Below, piece by piece: positions 26,829 to 34,351 of a DNA stretch of 64,000 bases; position 1 is the stretch's first letter; the number at the start of each line of letters is the position of its first letter. A program made the position numbers and the translations under genes. The notes beneath the pieces were generated by a model. That model did not search any database, was not told the DNA's origin, and worked only from the letters and a program-made list of their open reading frames with translations. The stretch covers positions 15,012-79,011 of the forward strand of contig CACXMR010000005.1 in the NCBI GenBank assembly GCA_902768825.1. Reading direction: 5' to 3'. This DNA is from an uncultured Ruminococcus sp. GTDB lineage: Bacteria > Bacillota > Clostridia > Oscillospirales > Acutalibacteraceae.

Positions 26829-27191
26829 ATGATTAATCCCATTGTTATTATCGTGAGCGCAGCGGTCATACTCTCAATCCTGTCGGTTGCGATAATCAAT
26901 AAGCCCAAAAAGCCGGTGGTGACCGGAGGAGTTATCGTTGTGCTGATCGGCTTTGTGGTGTTTACGTTTTTGATAGACAGATCCATCTCTGTGGTCTCGA
27001 CAGGTGATATGAACGGCTTTGTATGCTTCCTGACAATGAACGATCAGCCAACCTATGACAGTCTTGCCGAGTCCTTCAATACTTTTATGGGCTTTGACAT
27101 CGCACTGATCGCTGCGTCCCTTATCACCCTGTTTATTGAGATCATGCTGATACTCAAAAAAGGTGCTGTAAAAAATGATCCCAAAAAGTAG
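26829..27191 (+). CDS. Small membrane protein of unknown function
   Basis: A 120-residue protein with three predicted helices (about 3-22, 31-50 and 89-109), a short outside loop (DRSISVVSTGDMNGFV) and a lysine-rich C-terminus. I recognise no family. AAAGGAG precedes the ATG. Its end overlaps hemW by 17 bases, so the two are likely translated together. Confidence 0.7.
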   Translation: MINPIVIIVSAAVILSILSVAIINKPKKPVVTGGVIVVLIGFVVFTFLIDRSISVVSTGDMNGFVCFLTMNDQPTYDSLAESFNTFMGFDIALIAASLITLFIEIMLILKKGAVKNDPKK

Positions 27192-28284
27192 TGCGCCGCT
27201 GGGACTGTATCTGCATATTCCCTTTTGCAGGAGCAAGTGCCCTTATTGCGATTTCTTTTCTCAGAGGGGCGACGAAAAGGGCTTTGATGAGTATACCGAG
27301 CTGCTTTGCAAGAGGATATCGGACTATGGTGACAGACTTGGACGCAGTGCGGATACTGTATATTTCGGCGGGGGCACACCCAGCCTTTTAGGTGCTGAGA
27401 GACTGTGCAGGATATTGTCGGCTGCAGTGCAGAGCTTCTCTGTGGGAAGTGCCGAGGTTACCCTTGAGGTCAACCCCGGAAAGCCCGGCATTGACTTTGC
27501 AGCCCTGAGAAAGGGAGGCTTTAACCGTGTGTCCATAGGTCTGCAATCCGCCAACGACAATGAACTCAGGCTTCTGGGCAGGCTCCACAATGCAAAGGAC
27601 GCAGCCCACTGTATCAGGCAGGCAAAAGCATCGGGCTTTGATAATATCTCTCTGGATCTGATGATAGCAACGCCGGCTCAGACCAGGGACAGCCTCAGAC
27701 GCTCGGTAAATTTCTGCGCAGAGCAGGGCTGCACCCATATTTCCGCCTACATCCTGAAGATAGAGCCGGGCACTTATTACTACAGAAAGAGGGACAGCCT
27801 GATTCTTCCCGATGAGGATGAACAGGCTGAGATGTATCTTTTTGTGTCAGAGCTGCTTGAACAATACGGCTATGAGCAGTATGAGATATCAAACTTTGCA
27901 AAAAGCGGCTATGAGAGCCGTCACAACCTGAAATACTGGCATGACGAGGAATATCTGGGACTTGGTCCCTCGGCCCATTCCTTTGTTGACGGAAGGCGCT
28001 GGTATTTTGACAGGTCGTTTCAAGGCTTTGCATCCGATGTAACCGTTGACGACGGAGAGGGCGGAAGCATAGAAGAGTACATTATGCTGGGACTGAGATT
28101 GAGAGACGGCATCAGCTTCAGACTTTTTGAGGAGCGTTTCGGCCAGGGCTTGCCGGAGAAGTATATCCGAAAGGCCCGCAGCTTTGAAAAGGCAGGCTAC
28201 ACTGAGGTGACGGATGAATATATGCGATTGACCCAAAAGGGTTTTCTTCTCTCAAATACCCTCATTGGTGAGATATTGCTATAA
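27175..28284 (+). CDS. hemW: HemW, heme chaperone radical SAM protein
   Basis: A 369-residue radical SAM protein of the HemN/HemW family. The cluster motif is CRSKCPYCDFFS; the following FGGGTPSLL and GVQS-like VSIGLQSANDNEL are typical. Lack of the extended N-terminus and the CPYCDF form fit HemW, a heme-trafficking protein, rather than coproporphyrinogen dehydrogenase. The C-terminal HemN domain (EEYIMLGLRLRDGISFRLF) is complete. Confidence 0.9.
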   Translation: MIPKSSAPLGLYLHIPFCRSKCPYCDFFSQRGDEKGFDEYTELLCKRISDYGDRLGRSADTVYFGGGTPSLLGAERLCRILSAAVQSFSVGSAEVTLEVNPGKPGIDFAALRKGGFNRVSIGLQSANDNELRLLGRLHNAKDAAHCIRQAKASGFDNISLDLMIATPAQTRDSLRRSVNFCAEQGCTHISAYILKIEPGTYYYRKRDSLILPDEDEQAEMYLFVSELLEQYGYEQYEISNFAKSGYESRHNLKYWHDEEYLGLGPSAHSFVDGRRWYFDRSFQGFASDVTVDDGEGGSIEEYIMLGLRLRDGISFRLFEERFGQGLPEKYIRKARSFEKAGYTEVTDEYMRLTQKGFLLSNTLIGEILL

Positions 28285-28698
28285 ATGTTCGTGAAACTCC
28301 CCAAATAATAAAGTTAGTTTTCGGCAAAATTCGTTTTCGGTGGTTGTCAGGAGGGACTTTTTCGCAAAAATCCCTCCTGACTCGCTCTCCGCAGAGAGCG
28401 AAACACTCAAATATTCAAGCCGGCAGTGGATTAATACATCCTCTGTCGGCTCGTTTGCTGTGATCTGTTGTGCCGGTATGACGATCATGGCGGTGTCCAT
28501 TTTTCTTGACTTCTTTTTGAAGGCGCCCTCTCCCTGGACGCACATGGACAGTGCTGTAAACCCAAAAACCACTGCAATGACTATCACCACAAAAAGCAGC
28601 ATCTTCAGATGACTTACGATTCGTGCTTTTCGCCTTTCCTTGCGGGACATTCTTGTCCACTCGTCCTTTGTATAGCCATAATAAGGGTCATGTGTCAT
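28279..28698 (-). CDS. Small single-span membrane protein with repeat-derived C-terminus
   Basis: A 139-residue protein: a basic N-terminal segment (TRMSRKERRKARIV), one membrane helix (about residues 33-52, LLFVVIVIAVVFGFTALSM), then a hydrophilic tail. It follows the ArsR gene with an 11-base overlap. The last 40 or so residues are encoded by R1 copy c (28289-28408), so the native end was probably lost when the repeat arrived. It also runs six bases into the end of the convergent hemW. Function is unknown. Confidence 0.65.
   Translation of the reverse strand: MTHDPYYGYTKDEWTRMSRKERRKARIVSHLKMLLFVVIVIAVVFGFTALSMCVQGEGAFKKKSRKMDTAMIVIPAQQITANEPTEDVLIHCRLEYLSVSLSAESESGGIFAKKSLLTTTENEFCRKLTLLFGEFHEHL
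28289..28408 (-). repeat. R1 dispersed hairpin repeat, copy c
   Basis: Full-length, inverted copy: GTGAAACTCCCC end, AATAAAGTTAGTTTTCGG, then the palindrome GTCAGGAGGGACTTTT/AAAATCCCTCCTGAC and the hairpin CTCGCTCTC/GAGAGCGAA. It lies inside the 3-prime end of the minus-strand gene 28279-28698 and starts five bases after the hemW stop. Confidence 0.8.
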
Positions 28699-29074
28699 CT
28701 TTGGGGACCTCCGGACAGGATATCATTGCCACCTCTTCAATGGTGTGGTGCAGCTTTTCTGCGATGGGAGTTCCGGAGGAACGATAATACATTTCCTTTC
28801 CACGTCTGCTGGAGACAATGAGACCTGCGCTTTTGAGCAGGCGCAGATGATGCGATACTGCCGGGCTGGACATTTCCGTAGCTGCGGCAATATTGATCAC
28901 ACATTCCTCACAGTGGCATAGCAGCCAGAATATTCTCAGCCGGCTGGGATCTCCAAGCTGCTTCATGGCCTCGGCGACAGTTATGACCGTTTCCTGGTCG
29001 GGCATACTTTTTATCAGGTCCATTTCGCCCTCAAAATGTATGTGCGGCAGTAAGATCTTTTTTGATTCGGACAT
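28688..29074 (-). CDS. ArsR/SmtB family transcriptional regulator
   Basis: A 128-residue winged helix-turn-helix repressor. The recognition region is MSSPAVSHHLRLLKSAGLI. The start of the DNA-binding domain holds the cysteine-rich CHCEECV, placed like the alpha-3 metal site (ELCVCD) of CadC/ArsR proteins; histidines and a cysteine near the C-terminus (KLHHTIEEV, SCPE) may add ligands. It likely releases DNA on metal binding. GGAGGG precedes the ATG. It lies between two small membrane-protein genes and is divergent from mntP. Confidence 0.9.
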   Translation of the reverse strand: MSESKKILLPHIHFEGEMDLIKSMPDQETVITVAEAMKQLGDPSRLRIFWLLCHCEECVINIAAATEMSSPAVSHHLRLLKSAGLIVSSRRGKEMYYRSSGTPIAEKLHHTIEEVAMISCPEVPKDDT

Positions 29075-29119
29075 GGTATCCCTCCATGGTGTTCGGCACT
29101 ATGCGTTTTTGCTGACGGA

Positions 29120-29248
29120 TCATTCCTCAGGCACGAGCTCTCTTTCAAAAAGCTCCTTGTCCTCCTGCAGCTTCTTGATAAGTATTACGGTTGCGGCAAT
29201 GTTGAGGACGGTGAGTATCAGATTGAGGGTTATTCTAAGTGCTTTCAT
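29120..29248 (-). CDS. 42-residue small membrane protein
   Basis: A short frame found by eye: MKALRITLNLILTVLNIAA begins a membrane helix (about residues 5-24) followed by a charged tail (KKLQEDKELFERELVPEE). GGAG precedes the ATG at 29248 by eight bases, and the gene lies 45 bases above arsR in the same direction. Topology resembles small regulatory or subunit-stabilising membrane peptides. No family is recognised. Confidence 0.55.
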   Translation of the reverse strand: MKALRITLNLILTVLNIAATVILIKKLQEDKELFERELVPEE

Positions 29249-29364
29249 AATAAACATCTCCTGTGTTTTTTTGGATGCATTCACAAATGCAGTCGATTAT
29301 TGCTAACTAAGATAATACTACCACAAAAACCGGATGAATACAACCGGTTTGACCGGGATTATTC

Positions 29365-29403
29365 AATTTCATACTTGAAATTTGATATATACTGTGACAT
29401 AAT
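29365..29403 (+). promoter_or_regulatory. mntP promoter with overlapping palindromic operator
   Basis: TTGAAA (29375-29380) and CATAAT (29398-29403) are 17 bases apart, about 30 bases above mntP. The -35 is part of a perfect inverted repeat AATTTCA-TACT-TGAAATT (29365-29382), a likely repressor site. The divergent ArsR protein is the nearest candidate to bind it. Confidence 0.5.
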
Positions 29404-29436
29404 TATAGTGACGGAAAAGAAAGGTGTGGCTTTTTT

Positions 29437-29994
29437 ATGCAGTTTTATGAGATTGTGATAATTGCCGTGGGTCTTGCCATGGATGCCTTTGCGGTTTCGG
29501 TATGCAAGGGATTGTCTCTTGGAAAGATAAAGGCAGGTCACATGGCGAAGGCCGGACTCTGGTTCGGGGGCTTTCAGGGGCTTATGCCGGTTATAGGCTT
29601 TTTCCTGGCAAGCCTGTTTGTGGGCTTTATTGATCAGTGGGACCATTGGATCGCCTTTGGACTGCTGTTCCTTATCGGAGGCAATATGATCCGTGAGGTG
29701 TTCGGCAAGGAGGAAAAGCAGGACGGTTCCATGGATGTAAAGACCATGCTGCTGCTGGCGATAGCAACGAGTATTGACGCTCTTGCGGTGGGGGTATCCT
29801 TTGCCTTTCTTGAGGTGAATATCTGGATAGCCGCCCTTGTTATCGGTGTGATAACCTTTGTGGTATCTGCCATCGGCGTAAAGATTGGCAGCTTGTTCGG
29901 CAGCAAATATCAGAAGGGCGCACAGCTTTTCGGAGGCATAATACTGGTGCTGATAGGTGTTAAAATACTACTTGAGGGTCTCGGAGTATTCTGA
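29437..29994 (+). CDS. mntP: Manganese efflux pump MntP
   Basis: A 185-residue inner-membrane protein with six helices arranged as two related halves. Signature acidic positions occur in GLAMDAFAVSVCKG (residues about 12-25) and in ATSIDALAVGVSFAF (about 110-124), which are the MntP repeats. The family exports Mn2+. No yybP-ykoY manganese riboswitch is seen in the 188-base upstream gap; control by the neighbouring ArsR protein is inferred instead. Confidence 0.92.
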   Translation: MQFYEIVIIAVGLAMDAFAVSVCKGLSLGKIKAGHMAKAGLWFGGFQGLMPVIGFFLASLFVGFIDQWDHWIAFGLLFLIGGNMIREVFGKEEKQDGSMDVKTMLLLAIATSIDALAVGVSFAFLEVNIWIAALVIGVITFVVSAIGVKIGSLFGSKYQKGAQLFGGIILVLIGVKILLEGLGVF

Positions 29995-30029
29995 GCCTGA
30001 AAAATCGGATTTTGAAATGAGGTGTAAAT

Positions 30030-31001
30030 ATGGCTGAAGATAATATTAAGCTGGTAGAGACGAAAAACGACATGATGTGGTTTAAGGACTCTCCCGTAAT
30101 CATTTGTTCATTCAGGGTAGCAGTCGATATGACAACAGGAGATATGTTCACGTCTGCAAAGTTTCTGAATATAGCGCCCTATGTGATCAGGGACATTACC
30201 TTTGATGTGGTGTGCTACAATCAGGCAAGGGAGCCTATCGGTTATCTGACGAACATTACATTCAGTGATATTGATGCACAAAGAAATACCAATTTCGGGT
30301 ACCACAGGAAAATTGAGATCACCGATCTGGACACAAGAAATGTAGAATACATAATCAGATCAGTGACCTATGATAATGGCAATGCGTGGACGAATACCCA
30401 GAACAGAAGGTTTGACACAAGGATAGATCAGGAGAGCATCTATACGGTTCAGGGGGATTATAACAAGCAGTTCAGGGATATCTGCGCCCGCAGCGGCATT
30501 GACGGAATGAATCTTGTACTGCAGCCGGTTTTTACTGAGGATTATTGGCTATGCGCCTGCGGAACCTTCAACTGGAACGATGAGACCATGTGCTCACAGT
30601 GCAGCGTCAACAGGGAATGGCTCAAAAAGAACACCGATCCCGAAGCTCTCCGCCAGCGCAAAGAGAATCAGGATGCTCAGATCCAGCTTGTCAGAGAGCA
30701 GGTAAAAGCGAGAGAGTTTGCCGCAGCCGAAAGCAAGGATGCCGAGCGACTTGAGTTTGAGCAGCGCAGTGCCATGCTTGAGAAGGAGCTGAAAAAGGAA
30801 AAGTCTCATAAGAGGAAGAAGTATATGATCTGGGGAGCGGCGGCGCTGCTGGTGCTTGCGGTGCTGTTGTATTGCCTGATGACCTTTGTGTTCCCTAAGT
30901 TCCTGTCTGATGATTCTTCCGAAGAAAGCAGCAGCACTTCCAAGGTGTCTTGCTTTGACGAGATGGTTCCGGGAGCGGATGATATTTTCATCTATTTATG
31001 A
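30030..31001 (+). CDS. Membrane protein with RanBP2-like zinc finger and coiled coil
   Basis: A 323-residue protein of unknown function. Residues 1-165 look like a soluble beta-rich domain (VIICSFRVAVDMTTGDMF). A zinc finger follows: W173, C175, C177, N181, C188, C191, spaced W-x-C-x-C-x3-N-x6-C-x2-C, one residue shorter than the RanBP2 pattern. Then comes a charged coiled coil (about 200-262), one membrane helix (265-288) and a short Ser-rich tail outside. GAGGTG precedes the ATG. It follows mntP by 35 bases and may be read with it. Confidence 0.7.
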   Translation: MAEDNIKLVETKNDMMWFKDSPVIICSFRVAVDMTTGDMFTSAKFLNIAPYVIRDITFDVVCYNQAREPIGYLTNITFSDIDAQRNTNFGYHRKIEITDLDTRNVEYIIRSVTYDNGNAWTNTQNRRFDTRIDQESIYTVQGDYNKQFRDICARSGIDGMNLVLQPVFTEDYWLCACGTFNWNDETMCSQCSVNREWLKKNTDPEALRQRKENQDAQIQLVREQVKAREFAAAESKDAERLEFEQRSAMLEKELKKEKSHKRKKYMIWGAAALLVLAVLLYCLMTFVFPKFLSDDSSEESSSTSKVSCFDEMVPGADDIFIYL

Positions 31002-31017
31002 TTGAATGCCTAAAAAA

Positions 31018-31146
31018 ATAAAGTTTCGCTCAAGCCTTTGAAAAGGCTTGCGGATTCCAAAGGCGGAACCTTTGGTCAGATGTTCGGGGGCAGAATGTCC
31101 CTGATATCTAAGACTCTTGCCTGACCTTGGAAAAGGGCTGGCAAAA
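31018..31146 (+). repeat. R3 dispersed repeat, copy 1
   Basis: About 130 bases sharing order and sequence with 38741-38861: AAGTTTCGC, a CAAGCCTTT/AAAGGCTTG hairpin, GGTTCCGCC-type palindrome around CCAAAGGCGGAACCTTTGG, TGTCCCTGATATCTAA and TCTTGCCTG. It lies just after the zinc-finger protein gene and has no open frame. Confidence 0.65.
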
Positions 31147-31289
31147 AGCCTGAAATATGCGAAAAAAGGACCGATGGAGTCAGAGACTTCACCGGTCTTT
31201 GTTTCTTTTGTCTTGAATCTGTGAAACTCAGATAGAAAACCTGAAAGCAGGAGAAACAGAGCTATACAATCAATATTTTTATGCTTTGA

Positions 31290-31522
31290 TTATCACTCAA
31301 TGGAGCCTTTGCGCCGCCTCCCGGCGACGGGATAATCCCGTCTGGGCTGTAATCAGGGGGCGGTCTCGCCTTTCGGCACCCCAAGGGCACTTGTTTCACT
31401 GCGCTCGGTCGGTGTTTCGCTCTCTGCGGAGAGCGAGTCAGGAGGGACTTTTGCGAAAAAGTCCCTCCTGACAACCACCGAAAACGAGCTTTACTCTTTG
31501 GTGAGTTTCACGGATTCGGGTT
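31290..31522 (+). repeat. R1 dispersed hairpin repeat, copy d (extended)
   Basis: The core (31413-31522) has both hairpins, TTTCGCTCTC/GAGAGCGAG and GTCAGGAGGGACTTTT/AAAAAGTCCCTCCTGAC, and the complete end ACCACCGAAAACGAGC to CACGGATTCGGGT. The 120 bases before it contain TTTGATTATCAC, CAATGG and TTTGCGCCGCCTC, also found inverted beside copy g, so the mobile or copied unit may exceed 200 bases. It lies downstream of serA and could serve as its terminator. Confidence 0.75.
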
Positions 31523-31532
31523 TGTTATGTGA

Positions 31533-32690
31533 TCAGATAACTCTTACACGGATAACACCGTCAACAGCCTTGATAGCCTCAGCTGCAGCGTCAGCAGATG
31601 CGGTGGTATCAATGATAGTATATGCATAATCCTTCTTTGTTGCGCTTGCGATGCCTGCAATGCCATTGCCGGCTTCTGCGACCTTTGCGGAAACAGCAGC
31701 TACCATGTCGGGTGTGTTCTTGCTGATAACACAGATCCTTGCAGCGCCTGACTTAGCCATTGATACGTTGGGCAGTGTTACAGAATTGGTGATGTTGCCG
31801 TTCTCAAGGAAGTCCTTGATCTCGTCAGCAGCCATCTGAGCGCAGTTATCCTCAGACTCAGGTGTGGAAGCGCCAAGGTGAGGCATAGCAATAACGCCGT
31901 CCTCGCCGAGGATGTCGTCTGTAGCAAAGTCTGTTACATAGCAAGCAATCTTCTTGTCAGCGATGCCCTTGAGGATGTCTGTTGAAACAACCAGGTCAGC
32001 TCTGGAGAAGTTCATGATGCGCACGCCGTCCTTCATCTTTGCGATACTGCCTTCGTTGATAACGCCCTTTGTATCGGGTGTGAGCGGAACATGGATGGTG
32101 ATGTAATCGCTGGCAGCATAGATCTCGTCAAGAGTCTTGACATACTTTACGCTGGGGCATACACGGAGAGCATTGTTTACAGAGAGGAAGGGGTCATAGC
32201 CCACTACGTTCATGCCGAGAGCAGCTGCAGCATTTGCGACAAGGATACCGATAGCGCCGAGGCCTACAACACCGAGAGTCTTGCCCTTGATCTCAGGACC
32301 TACAAACTGACCCTTGCCCTTTTCGACCATCTTGCCTACCTGATCGCCGTTGCCCTTGAGGGTCTTTGCCCAGTTGATGCCGTCAACTACCTTTCTTGAG
32401 CTGAGGAGAAGACCGGTGAGCACCAGCTCCTTAACGGCGTTTGCGTTTGCGCCGGGTGTGTTAAAAACAACGATACCCTGCTCTGCGCACTTGTCGAGAG
32501 GAATGTTGTTTACACCTGCGCCTGCTCTTGCGATGCAGAGAAGGCTTTCGGGCATTTCCATCTCGTGCATAGAAGCTGAACGTACAAGAACAGCCTCAGG
32601 AGCTGCCACATCGTCAGCCACGCTGTAGTTTGCACCGAGAGCGTTGATGGCTACGGGAGAGATCTTATTAAGAGTCTTTACATTGAACAT
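31533..32690 (-). CDS. serA: D-3-phosphoglycerate dehydrogenase
   Basis: A 385-residue enzyme for the first step of serine synthesis, 3-phosphoglycerate to 3-phosphohydroxypyruvate with NAD. Visible are the substrate-binding start (LCIARAGAGVNNIPLDKC), the Rossmann motif GVVGLGAIG (about residue 140), the catalytic-region VPLTPDTKGVI and the histidine in AMPHLGASTPESEDN. A C-terminal ACT domain (about 315-385) may give serine feedback. AGGTGAC precedes the ATG. It lies 95 bases after serC and should be co-transcribed. Confidence 0.95.
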   Translation of the reverse strand: MFNVKTLNKISPVAINALGANYSVADDVAAPEAVLVRSASMHEMEMPESLLCIARAGAGVNNIPLDKCAEQGIVVFNTPGANANAVKELVLTGLLLSSRKVVDGINWAKTLKGNGDQVGKMVEKGKGQFVGPEIKGKTLGVVGLGAIGILVANAAAALGMNVVGYDPFLSVNNALRVCPSVKYVKTLDEIYAASDYITIHVPLTPDTKGVINEGSIAKMKDGVRIMNFSRADLVVSTDILKGIADKKIACYVTDFATDDILGEDGVIAMPHLGASTPESEDNCAQMAADEIKDFLENGNITNSVTLPNVSMAKSGAARICVISKNTPDMVAAVSAKVAEAGNGIAGIASATKKDYAYTIIDTTASADAAAEAIKAVDGVIRVRVI

Positions 32691-32719
32691 TTAATGTCAC
32701 CTTCCGATAAAATGATATT

Positions 32720-32746
32720 TTCCGGAGCGGAAAAATACCGCCCCGG
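32720..32746 (-). promoter_or_regulatory. Hairpin in the serC-serA gap
   Basis: Arms TCCGGAGCGG and CCGCCCCGGA enclose a 7-base loop, 30 bases above serA. T-runs are short, so it is more likely an RNA-stability or partial attenuation hairpin than a full terminator. Confidence 0.45.
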
Positions 32747-32785
32747 AGATATATTGTTTGTATATTTTTGTTTTGAAAATCAGGA

Positions 32786-33871
32786 TCAGCTGTTAGCAGC
32801 CTCAAATTCCTTCATGAATGCAACGAGCTTCTCAACGCCCTCAACAGGCATAGCGTTGTAGATAGAAGCACGCATACCGCCGACTGTACGATGACCCTTG
32901 AGGTTAACAAAGTCGTTAGCGGTAGCTTCCTTGACGAACTTAGCGTCAAGCTCCTCATTGCCTGTGATGAAGGGAACGTTCATGAGAGAACGATCCTCAG
33001 GAACAACTGTGCCCTTGAACATCTTTGAGCTGTCAAGGAAGTCATAGAGGATAGAAGCCTTCTTCTCGTTGATCTTCTGCATATTCTCAAGACCGCCGAT
33101 GTCATTCTTGATCCACTCAAGAACAAGCTTTGCTATATAGATTGTCCAGCAGGGCGGTGTATTGAACATTGAGCCGTTGTCTGCATGAGTCTTGAGGTTG
33201 AGCATTGTGGGGCAGATATCCATAGCATTGCCGATGAGGTCCTCACGGACGATAGCTACAACGAGACCTGCGGGAGCCATGTTCTTCTGAGCGCCTGCAT
33301 AGAGCATGCCAAACTTTGAAACATCCAGAGGCTTTGACATGAAGCAGGATGAGATGTCAGCTACCAGCGGAACATCGCCTGTGTCGGGCAGCTCATGATA
33401 AACTGTACCGTAGATTGTGTTGTTCATGCAGATGTAGAAGTAGTCTGCATCCTTTGTGAAGGTAGCGGGATCAAGCTTAGGAATATATGAGAAGGTCTTG
33501 TCCTTTGAGGAAGCTACTACATTGGCATCGAGATATCTTGCAGCCTCTTTGTATGCCTTTGTAGCCCACTGACCTGTAAGAACATAGTCAGCCTTGTGGT
33601 TTTTGTTGCCGAGGTTGAGAGGGATAGCTGCAAACTGAGTTGAAGCGCCGCCCTGCAGGAAGAGCACCTTATAGTTATCGGGGATGTTCATAACCTCACG
33701 CAGAAGGCTCTCTGCGCCGTTGATGATGCCCTCGAATACCTTGGAGCGGTGGGACATTTCCATTACGGACTGACCGCAGCCCTGATAGTCAAACATTTCC
33801 TCTGCTGCTCTTTTCAGCACTACCTCAGGAAGAACTGAAGGACCTGCTGAAAAATTGTACACTCTTTTCAT
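32786..33871 (-). CDS. serC: Phosphoserine aminotransferase
   Basis: A 361-residue PLP aminotransferase, the second enzyme of serine synthesis. It opens KRVYNFSAGPSVLPEVVLK, a SerC hallmark. The PLP lysine is in YAGAQKNMAPAG. HRTVGGMRASIYNAMP closes the active site. The start at 33871 has GGAGGTAATAAAA before it; the frame runs 162 bases farther up but overlaps the gap without a ribosome site. It precedes serA in one unit. Confidence 0.96.
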   Translation of the reverse strand: MKRVYNFSAGPSVLPEVVLKRAAEEMFDYQGCGQSVMEMSHRSKVFEGIINGAESLLREVMNIPDNYKVLFLQGGASTQFAAIPLNLGNKNHKADYVLTGQWATKAYKEAARYLDANVVASSKDKTFSYIPKLDPATFTKDADYFYICMNNTIYGTVYHELPDTGDVPLVADISSCFMSKPLDVSKFGMLYAGAQKNMAPAGLVVAIVREDLIGNAMDICPTMLNLKTHADNGSMFNTPPCWTIYIAKLVLEWIKNDIGGLENMQKINEKKASILYDFLDSSKMFKGTVVPEDRSLMNVPFITGNEELDAKFVKEATANDFVNLKGHRTVGGMRASIYNAMPVEGVEKLVAFMKEFEAANS

Positions 33872-34093
33872 TTTTATTACCTCCATGCGGCGCAATAGCT
33901 GCGCTGTTTTATGCTCCGTCTCAAACGCTGACTGTCCTGCCGGACTACCTGATATCCGGTGCAGGCAACGCACGGCGCTGCTGTGGTGCTGATGCGATGA
34001 CACCAGCCTGCGAGGAGACAGGTCTTTCCCCAAAGCCTGTCCTCCGTTTTGCGTGAACGGGGCACTTATAGTTTATATATGCCGTACTTCCAT

Positions 34094-34122
34094 ATTATAG
34101 TGCAATTTTTTTTTCGTGTCAA
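34094..34122 (-). promoter_or_regulatory. Promoter of serC-serA
   Basis: On the minus strand, perfect TTGACA (34117-34122) and TATAAT (34094-34099) are 17 bases apart. A leader of about 215 bases follows. It has GC-rich inverted segments (around 33930-34020) but no recognisable T-box or serine riboswitch. Confidence 0.75.
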
Positions 34123-34285
34123 TTATTTAACGAAAGATTAGGGAATAAAAATTGCAAATTTCTTACAGGGAACACCAATATTATATCATAGAAGGAATTA
34201 TTTGACAGACGGCACCGTTTTTTTGGCATAAAAGTAGTCTCATTCCGACAAACTCTGACAAAACCTCGTATTCTTCCAAAAAGCC

Positions 34286-34314
34286 TTGCCGAAAGAGGTC
34301 CCGGGTATTATAAT
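34286..34314 (+). promoter_or_regulatory. Promoter of the 34352 membrane protein gene
   Basis: TTGCCG (34286-34291) and TATAAT (34309-34314) are 17 bases apart. The predicted transcript starts near 34321, so the coding start must lie after that. Confidence 0.6.
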
Positions 34315-34351
34315 AGTTTCAGAACAACCTAAAATAAACGGAGGGATGACA

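Noticed and set aside
29249..29436. yybP-ykoY manganese riboswitch before mntP
   Set aside because: The expected conserved loops and GC-rich stems are missing; the gap is AT-rich and holds a palindrome and promoter instead.
31290..31522. Insertion sequence
   Set aside because: R1 elements are hairpin-rich but have no transposase frame and no clear terminal inverted repeats with target duplications.
33872..34033. N-terminal extension of SerC
   Set aside because: The start with GGAGGTAATAAAA at 33871 gives the normal SerC length and first residues; the extra part is unlike the family.
33872..34093. T-box or serine-related riboswitch in the serC leader
   Set aside because: No T-box sequence (TGGNACCGCG-like) or terminator pair could be found in the leader.
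34286..34351. Upstream TTG or ATG start for the 34352 gene
   Set aside because: These codons lie within the promoter or touch the ribosome site.
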